64,000 bases of DNA, taken from an uncultured Alphaproteobacteria bacterium. GTDB taxonomy: Bacteria > Pseudomonadota > Alphaproteobacteria > JALCBB01. A program made the translations under genes and the position numbers. Shown here piece by piece: positions 8,612 through 17,814 of the stretch. The notes under the pieces were generated by a model. The model searched no databases. It was not told where the DNA came from and saw only the letters and a program-made list of their open reading frames with translations. Each line of letters begins with the position of its first letter. Within the stretch, counting starts at the first letter, position 1. Location: the NCBI GenBank assembly GCA_958267355.1, contig OY279575.1:291726-355725 (forward strand). Reading direction: 5' to 3'.

Positions 8612-8954
8612 ACAACTCTCCCCTATACAACACTCACCTATATAGCACTCACCTATATAGCACCTTCATAGATACTCCATAGCCGATCTATAGAGGCTCG
8701 AGGCTAGGGGGGATTCGGTCTCCCGCCCAATAGATGCCCCGACAAGCCAATAAAGTCGCCCACAAAGCCCGCACAGCCAAAAAAACGCAAATTTTTTCTC
8801 TTTTTCCCTCCCCAGCACTAGCCATAGCCTAGAAGTGCGACTTAGCACTCCATCTAGGCGCATGTTCTTTTTTTATTCACAAGCCAAATACAGAACAAAA
8901 AATAAACATATCCGCACGAATAACACCAATCCCATAGATTACCCATAGATTACC
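8612..8954. other. Non-coding gap between tRNA-Ser and the dcw promoter
   Basis: No coding sequence is evident. The left part has a short direct repeat of ACTCACCTATATAGCA (around 8631-8662). The middle is a T-rich stretch at 8798-8807, and the right part is AT-rich with a doubled CCCATAGATTA at 8931-8952, whose complementary strand resembles MraZ-box repeats at an 11-bp period. It should hold the tRNA-Ser promoter on the minus strand. Confidence 0.6.
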
Positions 8955-8984
8955 TTGACATAACATCTAGTGGCACGGTATCCC
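8955..8984 (+). promoter_or_regulatory. Candidate promoter of the dcw cluster
   Basis: A perfect -35 TTGACA (8955-8960) is followed after 18 bases by a weak -10 TATCCC (8979-8984). It lies about 80 bases upstream of the mraZ start. The -10 overlaps the first MraZ-box repeat, which would allow direct repression. Confidence 0.5.
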
Positions 8985-9015
8985 ATCTTATCCCTTACTG
9001 TCCCATTTATACCCA
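8981..9015 (-). promoter_or_regulatory. MraZ box: four TGGGN-type direct repeats at 10-bp spacing
   Basis: On the plus strand TCCCA (8981), TCCCT (8991), TCCCA (9001) and ACCCA (9011) recur every 10 bp. The complementary strand therefore reads TGGGT, TGGGA, AGGGA, TGGGA, each separated by 5 bases. This matches the known MraZ operator, TGGGN direct repeats with 5-bp spacers, located just upstream of mraZ. Autoregulation of the cluster by MraZ is inferred. Confidence 0.8.
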
Positions 9016-9065
9016 TTTGAGCGATTCACTCCACGGCACGGGGCTCCAAACCCCAAGGATACAAC

Positions 9066-9551
9066 ATGGCTGGTCTGTTCATCGGCACTCACCACAACCG
9101 ACTCGACGCCAAAGGCCGCGTGTCAGTACCAGCCCCCTTCCGTCAAGCCCTAGAAACCAACGGCGACGGAACCGTCACATGCTTCCCAGCCACTCAAAAT
9201 ACCTGCCTGGAAGCCATGAGCACAGATGTCATCTCCTCACTCCTCGCCGCCGCCAACAAAAATTACGCCACCTTCTCACAAGAAAACGACGCCCTACTCA
9301 CCGCCATCGTCGGACGCGCCGATCGCCTGAAATGGGACGCAGGCGGACGAATACAACTACCCGCAACCCTACTAAAAGCCGCCGAACTACACGAAGGCGA
9401 AATCGCCTTTTTAGGCTTGGGATTGCGCTTCCAAATCTGGCACCCCAACAAGCTAGAAAAACACCAGCAGCTCGCCAATAGCCTAGTAGAAAATAAAGCC
9501 TTGGCTCTGCCCAATGTTGCTTCTCCGTCCGGAGAACACCAAACCTCATGA
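9066..9551 (+). CDS. mraZ: Transcriptional regulator MraZ
   Basis: MraZ is a DNA-binding protein that forms ring-shaped oligomers and represses the division/cell-wall cluster it heads. The 161-residue product shows the two tandem AbrB/SpoVT-like half-domains: HHNRLDAKGRVSVPAPFR near residue 10 and RLKWDAGGRIQLPATLL near residue 88. It is slightly longer than usual (about 150) because of a variable C-terminus. The ATG follows AAGGATACAAC. Four operator repeats lie 50-85 bases upstream. Its stop overlaps the rsmH start as ATGA, so the genes are probably translationally coupled. Confidence 0.95.
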   Translation: MAGLFIGTHHNRLDAKGRVSVPAPFRQALETNGDGTVTCFPATQNTCLEAMSTDVISSLLAAANKNYATFSQENDALLTAIVGRADRLKWDAGGRIQLPATLLKAAELHEGEIAFLGLGLRFQIWHPNKLEKHQQLANSLVENKALALPNVASPSGEHQTS

Positions 9552-10666
9552 CCCGCCCCGCACGCCTTGCTTCCTCAGGCGAACTTCTCGGTGGTTCTCC
9601 TCCCGCCGACACAGCGGTGGCGGGTCATGAGTCTGTGCTGCTCAAAGAACTCGTGCACGGACTCGCTCCCGTTGCCGCCGGCGTATATCTAGACGCAACC
9701 TTCGGTAGCGGCGGACACAGCCGCGCTATCCTCAAAGCCGCAAACCAAACCCAAGTCATCGCTATAGACCAAGATCCAGCCGTACACTCCTATGCCGAAC
9801 AACTCACGCGTGAATATCCGCGCCGCTTCTGTTTCGCATCAGCCCGCTTCGCAAACCTAGACAAAATCGCCGCCAAATATAGTGCAGCTCCCGTCAATGG
9901 AGTCGCAATGGATCTTGGAGTCTCATCCATGCAGTTGGATGACCCGCTACGCGGATTCTCGTTCCGATACGACACCCCCATCAATCACGCAACAATGCGC
10001 ATGGATAGCACCAACACAAGCAATCTGTCCGCTCAGTCTGATAACAGCAAAACACTCGCCAGCTTGCTCGCTTCTATAGACGCGGCTTCGCTAGAAGAAA
10101 TCCTGCGCTACGAAGGCGAAGAACCAAAAGCCCGCGCCATCGCTCGCGCCATCACAATCCTGCGTGACGGACAAGGAATGCACTCAACAGGCGATATCTT
10201 ACGCGCCGCCGACACAGTGCCAGGTGCACATGGGCCAGCGCGCAATAAACGACTCGCACGACTCTTCCAAGCACTGCGCCGCCATCTCAACGATGAAGCA
10301 CAAGAACTAGAACAAGCACTCGTCGCATCAGCACGAGCACTCGCCATCGGCGGCAGGTGCGTAATCATTTCTTTCCACTCGCTAGAAGACCGAGTCGTAA
10401 AACAAGCCTTCGCCAATAACGCAAAAGTGAGTCCGTTCGTACCCTGCGGCAAACCAGTGCAACCCTCGCCCGACGAATGCACACGCAATCCACGAGCGCG
10501 TTCAGCCCGCCTGCGAGTCGCCGAACGCACCGCTATGCCTGCTCCGACAGAACCATGGTGGAGAGGAAAAGAGTGGAGAGGGAAGGAGTGGAGAGGAAAA
10601 GAGTGGAAGGCGCAAGGGCAAAAGGCACAAAGGCGGAAAGCCCAAGGGTGGAGACAAGCCGCATGA
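9548..10666 (+). CDS. rsmH: 16S rRNA (cytosine-1402-N4) methyltransferase RsmH (MraW)
   Basis: RsmH adds the N4-methyl group to C1402 in the decoding centre of 16S rRNA using S-adenosylmethionine. The SAM-binding segment YLDATFGSGGHS is near residue 46; GVAMDLGVSSMQLDD, ARLFQALRRHLNDE and VIISFHSLEDRVVK are the usual family blocks. At 372 residues it is longer than most homologues. The extra length includes a serine/asparagine-rich loop near residue 155-175 and a C-terminal tail with three WRGKE repeats (about residues 337-350) encoded by an 18/15-bp minisatellite. It starts inside the mraZ stop (ATGA) and ends in the same manner on ftsL. Confidence 0.95.
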   Translation: MTRPARLASSGELLGGSPPADTAVAGHESVLLKELVHGLAPVAAGVYLDATFGSGGHSRAILKAANQTQVIAIDQDPAVHSYAEQLTREYPRRFCFASARFANLDKIAAKYSAAPVNGVAMDLGVSSMQLDDPLRGFSFRYDTPINHATMRMDSTNTSNLSAQSDNSKTLASLLASIDAASLEEILRYEGEEPKARAIARAITILRDGQGMHSTGDILRAADTVPGAHGPARNKRLARLFQALRRHLNDEAQELEQALVASARALAIGGRCVIISFHSLEDRVVKQAFANNAKVSPFVPCGKPVQPSPDECTRNPRARSARLRVAERTAMPAPTEPWWRGKEWRGKEWRGKEWKAQGQKAQRRKAQGWRQAA

Positions 10667-11067
10667 TCCGCCGACTCTACTTCTTCGCCAGCCTGCTCGC
10701 AGTATCACTGCCGCTCGCCATCGGTACGCTCTTCTCAATCAAACACGAAGTGCGACTCCTGCGCGATCGCGAAATTCTGCTCGTCAATGAAGCACAAGCC
10801 CTGCAAGAAGAAAGCCAAGTCCTGCAAGCCGAGTGGGCTTTTCTATCGCGTCCTGAACGGGTTGAGCGGCTCGCCGAACAACACCTAAATGCAGCTCCCT
10901 TCACGCCAGAACGTATCTGGACACTGCAAGATCTCGCCAGTCGCAACCCACGCATAACATCCAGCACAGCACCAACAAATAATAAGCAAGCACAGCAATC
11001 AACAATTCCTTCGTTTCAGACAATTTCCGAAGACACGCGCTTCGCACCCCTAGAAGGAGCAAACTAA
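10663..11067 (+). CDS. ftsL: Cell division protein FtsL
   Basis: The 134-residue product has the FtsL plan: a short cytoplasmic start (MIRRLYFF), one transmembrane segment (about residues 5-23), then a heptad-like coiled coil from about residue 25 to 65 with many Glu, Leu and Gln residues, and a variable tail. FtsL bridges FtsB, FtsQ and FtsWI at the septum. The family is poorly conserved, so the call rests on size, topology and position between rsmH and ftsI. The ATG overlaps the rsmH stop (ATGA), which decides this start over upstream in-frame codons. The stop shares its final base with the ftsI start. Confidence 0.85.
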   Translation: MIRRLYFFASLLAVSLPLAIGTLFSIKHEVRLLRDREILLVNEAQALQEESQVLQAEWAFLSRPERVERLAEQHLNAAPFTPERIWTLQDLASRNPRITSSTAPTNNKQAQQSTIPSFQTISEDTRFAPLEGAN

Positions 11068-13457
11068 TGTTCCGTACAAGTAAGCGCAAACTTCGCCAGT
11101 CAGCTCACAAGTCAGCTCACAAGTCAGCTCGCAAAGCACTTTGCAATTCTAGCTGCAAATCTAGGTCTTCCATTCGCTTCACAAAGAGCAAGTCGGCGGC
11201 TCCGCAGAACTCTCACAAGACGCACGAACCTGTGCTCCGAGCAATTCTCGGCCGCGACTTGCTTCGCCATTCATCGGCTCGCCCGAACCGCGAACGCTCA
11301 CGCGAACGCCCACCCACACGCACATTCATACGCACACGCACAGCCGCTCGCGGGTCTGGGTCTTCACCCGCATCCGCACAGGTGCATCTGCCCGTGCGTA
11401 AATCCTTATCGCTACAAGCACGGCTAGAAACCCAGCAAATGCGCGTCTGGGTCTGCACCTGCCTAGTCGGTTTCGCTTTTCTCTTCGTCTTCGCCTTTAT
11501 GGTCAAGGTAACCCAGCCCTTCGCTGAATCCGAGTTGCGTCAGCTCGCCCAAGTCGTCGCCGAATCCGAAAGACCACGCGCCCCCATCGTAGACCGCAAC
11601 GGCAAACCCCTAGCACAAGACCTGCCTTCTTTCTCGCTCTACGCCAACCCGCAAATCATACGCAATCCACAAAGCACAGCCCAAGCCCTAACGCAGATCT
11701 TTCCAAGCCTAGAAATCGCTTCCCTAACCCGCCGCCTACAGAGCGACAAAACTTTCGTCTGGGTACAACGCCATATCTCTCCGCGTTCATACGAAGCCGT
11801 GATGGCACTCGGTGAGCCAGGCCTAGAAGTCATTCGCGACCGTCAGCGGGGCTATCCGTTGGGGGCTTTGGCTCCGCATGTCGTCGGAATCACAGACCCA
11901 GACCGCCACGGACTCTCAGGCATAGAACGCGCCTTCCAAGACCGACTCGCTGACTCAAATGAACCGCTTGTTCTCTCGCTAGACCTGCGCGTACAACACG
12001 CCTTGAAAGATGAACTCCAACACGCCCGCGCCCGCTTTTCAGCCAAAGCCGCCTTCGGAATCGTCGCCGACGCAAATAGCGGAGAAATCATCGCAATGGT
12101 CTCCCTGCCCGATTACAATCCGAATGACCGCTCGCAAATCACCGAAGAAACAGCTTTCAATCACGCCGCACTCGGAGTCTACGAATTCGGCTCCGTGTTT
12201 AAAATCTTTACCCTCGCCCGCGCATTAGATCTAAACAAAGAGATTTTAAAGACGCGATACGATGTTTCGCGTCCCCTAAGGATCGGACGGTTCCCCATCA
12301 CCGATTATCGCCCCAAGAAAACTTCGCTTCTGTTCCCCGAAGTGCTGGTCCATTCCTCCAACATCGGAACCGTGCAGGTGATGGAATCCTTCGGGGGCGA
12401 AACCCTAAAAGCAGGACTCAAATCTCTCGGACTCACTTCAGCCGTAAATACAGAACTCCCCGAAAGTGGCTTGCCAATCCTGCCCACAACTTGGCGGCGG
12501 TCAAACTATGTAACCGCTTCCTACGGACACGGAATTTCCGTCTCGCCCCTGCAACTCATTAGAGCCACTTCCGCCATCGTAAATGGCGGTGTACTAACAG
12601 CTCCGACCCTGCTCAAGCAAGAAAGCCCCACACCCGCCCCGCGCGTTCTTTCTACGCAAGCTTCTGAAACAATGCGCTCCATGATGCGGCTCGTCGTCAC
12701 CGACGGCACAGGACGAAACGCCGAAGCCCACGGATACCTTATCGGCGGCAAAACAGGAACAGCAGACAAAGTAAGCCCCAATGGCGGCTATTCAGAAGAT
12801 AAAGTTATGTCTTCGTTTCTCTCCGCCTTTCCGATGGATAACCCGCGCTATGTAATCCTAATCGCCGTAGACGAACCACAAGGCCGAAAAGATACACACG
12901 GATACGCCACAGCCGGATGGGTAGCCGCTCCAGCAACGGGAAGGTTGGTGCAAAGAATCGCTCCGTTGCTGGGTGTGGCTCCCGTGGAGAGCAAGGCCTT
13001 TGACGCTCGCGCCGCCCATTTGCTCCAAGCAGACGAAATCAACCAGTTCTTTGCCCTCGCACCCACAAAGCCCACCACAAGGCTCACAGAAGCCACAGGA
13101 GCCACAGGGAGCATAGGGAGCATAGGGAGCGCACAACAAGCCATATGGGGCACACAGAGCCCACAGCAGGGCTTACAGAGCGCAAAGGCTATTCAAGCCA
13201 CCCAAAGCCCACAGCAGGGCGTACAGAGCCCACAGCAAGCCATACAGAGCGCACAAGCACCACAAAACCACCAAAGCACCACCCAAGCCCCCAAAGCCCC
13301 CCAAGCTGGTGTGATTCTCGCCAAGCATAAAGGCGAATCAGTCAGCAGTGCTGGAATCACAAAAATAGAAGCTTCCAAGCCAAAACCCGATTCTTCCGAT
13401 TCTCCAGATTCTGTGGCGTTTCTGGTTCAGCAAATCCTGTACGGAAGCACTCCCTGA
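11067..13457 (+). CDS. ftsI: Septal peptidoglycan transpeptidase FtsI (PBP3)
   Basis: FtsI cross-links septal peptidoglycan in the periplasm. The class B PBP core is complete: a transmembrane helix near residues 127-148, a pedestal domain, the catalytic serine in GSVFK (about residue 376), the SSN motif in SSNIGTV and KTGTA near residue 560. The protein is 796 residues, about 200 more than usual. A roughly 125-residue basic N-terminal extension contains SAHK repeats. A C-terminal extension of about 140 residues is rich in Gln, Ser, Ala and Pro, with repeated QSPQQ units. TAATG overlap with ftsL and an AGAAGGAGC ribosome-binding site support the start. The core call is firm; the start could be internal. 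Confidence 0.94.
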   Translation: MFRTSKRKLRQSAHKSAHKSARKALCNSSCKSRSSIRFTKSKSAAPQNSHKTHEPVLRAILGRDLLRHSSARPNRERSRERPPTRTFIRTRTAARGSGSSPASAQVHLPVRKSLSLQARLETQQMRVWVCTCLVGFAFLFVFAFMVKVTQPFAESELRQLAQVVAESERPRAPIVDRNGKPLAQDLPSFSLYANPQIIRNPQSTAQALTQIFPSLEIASLTRRLQSDKTFVWVQRHISPRSYEAVMALGEPGLEVIRDRQRGYPLGALAPHVVGITDPDRHGLSGIERAFQDRLADSNEPLVLSLDLRVQHALKDELQHARARFSAKAAFGIVADANSGEIIAMVSLPDYNPNDRSQITEETAFNHAALGVYEFGSVFKIFTLARALDLNKEILKTRYDVSRPLRIGRFPITDYRPKKTSLLFPEVLVHSSNIGTVQVMESFGGETLKAGLKSLGLTSAVNTELPESGLPILPTTWRRSNYVTASYGHGISVSPLQLIRATSAIVNGGVLTAPTLLKQESPTPAPRVLSTQASETMRSMMRLVVTDGTGRNAEAHGYLIGGKTGTADKVSPNGGYSEDKVMSSFLSAFPMDNPRYVILIAVDEPQGRKDTHGYATAGWVAAPATGRLVQRIAPLLGVAPVESKAFDARAAHLLQADEINQFFALAPTKPTTRLTEATGATGSIGSIGSAQQAIWGTQSPQQGLQSAKAIQATQSPQQGVQSPQQAIQSAQAPQNHQSTTQAPKAPQAGVILAKHKGESVSSAGITKIEASKPKPDSSDSPDSVAFLVQQILYGSTP

Positions 13458-13529
13458 TAGACAAACCCCAAAAACCCTTACCCCCCCCTGCAATCCCCCC
13501 TGCAAACCCTTCCTGACTCCCCCTGATAG

Positions 13530-15248
13530 ATGTTGCTCTCCCACCTGCTCGCTCGCTCGCAGTCAGCATCAAATCCCGCGCCCAACACCTCGCGCGATAA
13601 CACGGAAATTGTCGGACTCACCGCCGATAGCCGCTCCGTCAAAGCAGGATACCTGTTCGCCGCCCTGCCAGGCACAGGCCAACACGGAATCAACTTCGTA
13701 GAAGAAGCCATTTCTCGCGGCGCAGTCGCCATACTAACCGAACAAGAATTCGCTCCACCCCCTAGCGCAGCCACAACAGCTTGGATCCAAGACGCCAACC
13801 CAAGCCAACGACTCGCCAAGTGTGCCGCAGAATTCTATGCCCCACTCCCATCACAGATCTTAGGAGTCACAGGCACAGACGGTAAAAGCTCCATCGCCTT
13901 TCTAGCACAAGCCCTAATAGAAAAAGTCGCAACAACACACAAAACCACAAACCCATTGCGGGCAGGCTATATCGGAACCTTAGGACTCCTACCCGACTTT
14001 AAACTCTTCACAAAAACCCCAAAGCTAACCACGCCCGATGCAGTCACTCTGGCACAACAGCTAAACGCTCTACACCGCCAAGGCTACGATTGCGTACTGC
14101 TAGAAACATCATCCCACGGCTTAGCGCAACACCGCCCAGACGGACTCACCTTCCGTGCCGCCTGCTTCACAGGTCTAGGACGAGACCACTTGGAATACCA
14201 CAAAACCACCGAAGAATATTTCTCCGCTAAACAACGACTCTTTACCGAACTTCTGGCTCCCGATGGTGTCGCAATCTTCTGCGCAGGACGCAAAGGCAGT
14301 AACGCCATAGAACAAACCCTAAAAGAAACCCAACAAAAAATACGCTGCATTTCATACGGACTCGCCGCTGACCCAAAACACAGCTACGCAATTACTTCCT
14401 TTCAGCACCAGCCAGAAGGAGCAGAAGTTAACTTCTCCCTTCTTGGCACAGAACATAGATGCACCCTGCCGCTCTTTACACCCTTCCAAGCCGAAAACTT
14501 ACTCGCCGCTTGCCTGATGGCTTGCCAAGCATTAGACGGAGTCGCTGTCTCCGAACTTCTGACTCTCGCCAAAACCCTACCCAGCGTCCCAGGCCGCATG
14601 GAGCGTTTCAAGAAAAATCCAGCAAGCGAAATCTTCGTAGATTATGCCCACGCCCCACAAGCCGTTGAAGCAAGTCTCAAAGCCTTGCGCTCGCGCCTAG
14701 ACTCTCTAAACACTTCGGCAAATACTTCAAACGCTTCCGCAAATACTTCGGCAAACGCTTCTACAAGCACTTCTACAAAAAGTACAGCTCGTCTGCTCGT
14801 CGTTCTAGGAGCCGGCGGAAATAGAGACTCAGGCAAACGCCCAGCCATGGGAAAAGCCGCCGCCAAATACGCCAACACAATCTTCGTCACCGATGATAAT
14901 CCGCGCAACGAAGATGCAAACACAATCCGCGAAAGCGTCATCGCAGGCGCAAAAACACAAGCCGCTCCCACAAGCGAAATCGTAAATGTAGCTAAAGGCA
15001 GACAAACAGCAATTGAAAACGCAATTTCCACCTTAGAAGCAGGAGATATTCTTGCCATACTTGGCAAAGGACACGAAACCACACAAGAAGTTAAAGGCGA
15101 ATTCCTTTCCTTTGATGACCGCAAAGTCGTGCGCACACTTTTGGGAATAACGAATGCAGACTCCACGGATACAGACTCTACGGATAGGGACTCCACAGAC
15201 ATAAACCCCACAGATGAAGACTCCAAGGCAGGGAAGGGGAATTCATAA
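13530..15248 (+). CDS. murE: UDP-N-acetylmuramoyl-L-alanyl-D-glutamate--2,6-diaminopimelate ligase MurE
   Basis: MurE adds the third residue of the peptidoglycan stem peptide in the cytoplasm. The three Mur-ligase domains are visible: an N-terminal UDP-binding domain with LTADSRSVKAGYLF, the ATP-binding loop GVTGTDGKSS near residue 113 (Asp where many enzymes have Asn), and a C-terminal domain with DDNPRNED near residue 455. The DNPR motif is the known signature for meso-DAP specificity. Low-complexity inserts occur near residues 390-415 (Asn-Thr-Ser-Ala repeats) and in the last 30 residues (Ser-Thr-Asp repeats). A 72-bp gap to ftsI breaks the overlap pattern. The TAATG overlap with murF is present. 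Confidence 0.96.
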   Translation: MLLSHLLARSQSASNPAPNTSRDNTEIVGLTADSRSVKAGYLFAALPGTGQHGINFVEEAISRGAVAILTEQEFAPPPSAATTAWIQDANPSQRLAKCAAEFYAPLPSQILGVTGTDGKSSIAFLAQALIEKVATTHKTTNPLRAGYIGTLGLLPDFKLFTKTPKLTTPDAVTLAQQLNALHRQGYDCVLLETSSHGLAQHRPDGLTFRAACFTGLGRDHLEYHKTTEEYFSAKQRLFTELLAPDGVAIFCAGRKGSNAIEQTLKETQQKIRCISYGLAADPKHSYAITSFQHQPEGAEVNFSLLGTEHRCTLPLFTPFQAENLLAACLMACQALDGVAVSELLTLAKTLPSVPGRMERFKKNPASEIFVDYAHAPQAVEASLKALRSRLDSLNTSANTSNASANTSANASTSTSTKSTARLLVVLGAGGNRDSGKRPAMGKAAAKYANTIFVTDDNPRNEDANTIRESVIAGAKTQAAPTSEIVNVAKGRQTAIENAISTLEAGDILAILGKGHETTQEVKGEFLSFDDRKVVRTLLGITNADSTDTDSTDRDSTDINPTDEDSKAGKGNS

Positions 15249-16732
15249 TGTGGAGCGGCTCCGCAGTAGAACAAGCCCTAAGCGAAGTCTTGCAAACTCC
15301 GCCCGCTTCCCTCGCCTGGACAGCCGAAGGGGTTTCCATAGATAGCCGCACCTTGGTCGCGGGAGATCTTTTCATCGCCCTACGCGGCTCAAACTTTGAC
15401 GGCAACCAATACCTCACCGCCGCACACCAAGCCCAAGCCACCGCCGCCATCGCCGAAACCCTACCGTCTGGCTCCGCCCGTGCCTTGCCCGTGTTTCAAG
15501 TCAAAGACGGCTTGGCAGGACTCATCGCACTCGCCGAAACCGCTCGCGACTCTTCTTCAGCACTTCGCCTCGCTGTCACAGGATCCAGCGGCAAAACCAG
15601 CTGGCGGAAACTTCTAACCCTAGCTTTAACTCCGCTCGGGACAATCCACGCCGCCGAGAAAAGCCATAACAATCGTATCGGCGTAGCCTTAACCCTTGCC
15701 CGCCTACCACAATCAGCACAACTGGCAGTACTAGAACTCGGCAGCAACGGACTCGGCGAAATCACCGAACTTACAGCCCTAGCCCGACCCGAAGTCGGAA
15801 TCATCACAGGACTCGGCACAGCACATATCGGCAAGTTCGGCTCAGCAAAAAACTTAGCCCAAGAAAAAATGAGTCTTCTACTCGGCCTAACAGGTAAGCG
15901 CATAGCAATTGTTCGCCACGCCGATCTGCCAGTCGCGAGAGACGCAACAAGCGAGCTGGAAGTGAAGTTGCACTCTTTCTCTACAGGTAAGCCCGCTACA
16001 GGTAAAGCTGGCGGTGCAGACGCAGATGCATACCTTGCTGAATGGACTCCCACTACAACAGGTTTGGCTCCGTTTCCGACTTCGGGAGAAGGCACAGCCA
16101 AAATCTTCAACGAAACAATTCGCTTTAAGCTTTCCACCGCCGCACTACACCAAGCCGAAAACGCCATCGGCGCACTACTCACCGCCAAACTTTTAGGAAC
16201 TTCGCTAAAGGACTCTGCTGATTGCCTTGCCGATTTCTCCGCCGATACAGGACGCGGAGAAGTCTCACAACTCACGCTCAAGAATGGCGACTCAATCTGG
16301 GTCTTAGACGACTCCTATAACGCCAACTTTGAGTCCATGTCCGCCGCCATCGCAACCCTAGCCAAAACCCAAACCCAAACCACAACCCCAAGCCGCCGAC
16401 TCGCCGTCTTAGGCGAAATGCGCGAACTGGGTAGCCATAGCCAAAAACTCCACGAAGCCCTAGCCGAACCACTCCTAGCCGCCCAGCCCGACGCAGTGTT
16501 TCTAATCGGCACAGAAATGCAACCGCTCGCAGAAATGCTTCGCGCAGAAGCTCCTGACCTAGAACTGCACTTCGCACCGAACGCAGAAGAAATTCACACC
16601 CCGCTGGAGAGCCATTTGCAAGCAAACGATATCGTGCTGTTCAAAGGCTCACTTTCAATCGGTATCGGAAAACTTCTAGCAGAACTACAACAACAAAAAC
16701 TCAACAAGGAGAACAAAGCCCATGCTTTATAA
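15248..16732 (+). CDS. murF: UDP-N-acetylmuramoyl-tripeptide--D-alanyl-D-alanine ligase MurF
   Basis: MurF adds D-Ala-D-Ala to UDP-MurNAc-tripeptide. The 494-residue product has the N-terminal substrate domain (GVSIDSRTLVAGDLFIALRG), the ATP loop TGSSGKTSW near residue 113, a central domain with AEKSHNNRIGVALTLARLP, and a C-terminal domain starting around DDSYNANFESM, all family landmarks. A Gly-Lys-Ala-rich loop near residue 245 is a small insertion. It begins on the last base of the murE stop (TAATG) and ends 11 bases inside mraY, so it is tightly coupled on both sides. Confidence 0.96.
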   Translation: MWSGSAVEQALSEVLQTPPASLAWTAEGVSIDSRTLVAGDLFIALRGSNFDGNQYLTAAHQAQATAAIAETLPSGSARALPVFQVKDGLAGLIALAETARDSSSALRLAVTGSSGKTSWRKLLTLALTPLGTIHAAEKSHNNRIGVALTLARLPQSAQLAVLELGSNGLGEITELTALARPEVGIITGLGTAHIGKFGSAKNLAQEKMSLLLGLTGKRIAIVRHADLPVARDATSELEVKLHSFSTGKPATGKAGGADADAYLAEWTPTTTGLAPFPTSGEGTAKIFNETIRFKLSTAALHQAENAIGALLTAKLLGTSLKDSADCLADFSADTGRGEVSQLTLKNGDSIWVLDDSYNANFESMSAAIATLAKTQTQTTTPSRRLAVLGEMRELGSHSQKLHEALAEPLLAAQPDAVFLIGTEMQPLAEMLRAEAPDLELHFAPNAEEIHTPLESHLQANDIVLFKGSLSIGIGKLLAELQQQKLNKENKAHAL

Positions 16733-17810
16733 TCTTCTTGTCCCACTCACAGAGTTTTTCGCTCCGTTTAATCTGCTGTCGTACCTAACCTTCCGCAGCG
16801 GAGCTGCACTCGTCACCGCCTTAGTGATTTCACTGCTCTTCGGCGCCCGCTTCATCGCTTTCCTCAAACGCCACCAAACCAACGGACAGCCAATCCGCAA
16901 CGACGGGCCCAATAGCCACCAAGCCAAACAAGGCACACCAACAATGGGCGGAGTACTACTACTCGCGTCTCTGGTTGTCTCCACGCTTCTGTGGGCTGAC
17001 TGGCGTAACCCCTACATCTGGATTGTCCTCGCCATCGCACTCTGCTACGGCGCAATCGGACTCGCCGACGACTTAAGCAAAATACGCACCAGCAACACAC
17101 GCGGTATCACCTGGTGGCTCCGCCTACTGCTTGAAGCCACCATCGCCATCGCCGCCGCACTTCTAATAGCGCGCTTAGGTCCCACAGAACTTTCGTTTCG
17201 CGTAGCATTTCCGTTCTTCAAAGATTTCTTACTCTATCTCGGACCAATCTTCTTCAGCATCTTCGCCGTCTTCGTAATCACCGGCTCAGCCAATGGCGTA
17301 AACTTTTCCGATGGATTAGACGGACTGGCAATTGTCCTAGTCATGATCGTAGCCGCAAGCTTCGCTCTAATCGCATACCTTATCGGCAATCGCATCTTCG
17401 CCGATTACCTACAAGTACACTATGTCAGCGGCAGCGGAGAACTCGCAATCGTTTGCGCCGCACTAATCGGCGCAGGACTCGGTTTTCTCTGGTACAACGC
17501 ACATCCCGCACAGGTCTTCATGGGAGACACAGGCGCACTTGCCATCGGCGGAATCATCGGCGCAACTGCCCTGATAACACGACACGAACTAGTACTGCTC
17601 ATCATCGGCGGAATCTTCGTCGCCGAAGTTATCTCCGTGGCACTACAAGTCGGCTCATACCGCATGACAGGAAAACGAGTCTTCATGATGGCTCCACTGC
17701 ATCACCACTTTGAACAAAAAGGTATACCCGAAACACGACTCGTCATGCGCCTGTGGATCATCGCCGCTGTTCTCGCCCTAATCGGCTTGTCAACTTTGAA
17801 AATCCGTTGA
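16722..17810 (+). CDS. mraY: Phospho-N-acetylmuramoyl-pentapeptide-transferase MraY
   Basis: MraY transfers phospho-MurNAc-pentapeptide onto undecaprenyl phosphate to make lipid I at the inner membrane. The 362 residues match the usual length and contain about ten hydrophobic helices. Family motifs are in order: KQGTPTMGG, LADDLSKI (the aspartate pair), NFSDGLDGLA and the histidine motif APLHHHFE. The start overlaps murF by 11 bases and has AAGGAGAAC upstream. Only 4 bases separate its stop from murD. No repeat expansions are visible in this membrane enzyme. Confidence 0.97.
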   Translation: MLYNLLVPLTEFFAPFNLLSYLTFRSGAALVTALVISLLFGARFIAFLKRHQTNGQPIRNDGPNSHQAKQGTPTMGGVLLLASLVVSTLLWADWRNPYIWIVLAIALCYGAIGLADDLSKIRTSNTRGITWWLRLLLEATIAIAAALLIARLGPTELSFRVAFPFFKDFLLYLGPIFFSIFAVFVITGSANGVNFSDGLDGLAIVLVMIVAASFALIAYLIGNRIFADYLQVHYVSGSGELAIVCAALIGAGLGFLWYNAHPAQVFMGDTGALAIGGIIGATALITRHELVLLIIGGIFVAEVISVALQVGSYRMTGKRVFMMAPLHHHFEQKGIPETRLVMRLWIIAAVLALIGLSTLKIR

Positions 17811-17814
17811 GGCA

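Noticed and set aside
8612..8900. A second RNA gene or riboswitch upstream of mraZ
   Set aside because: Only short direct repeats and T-rich stretches were found; no known structured-RNA motif could be recognised.
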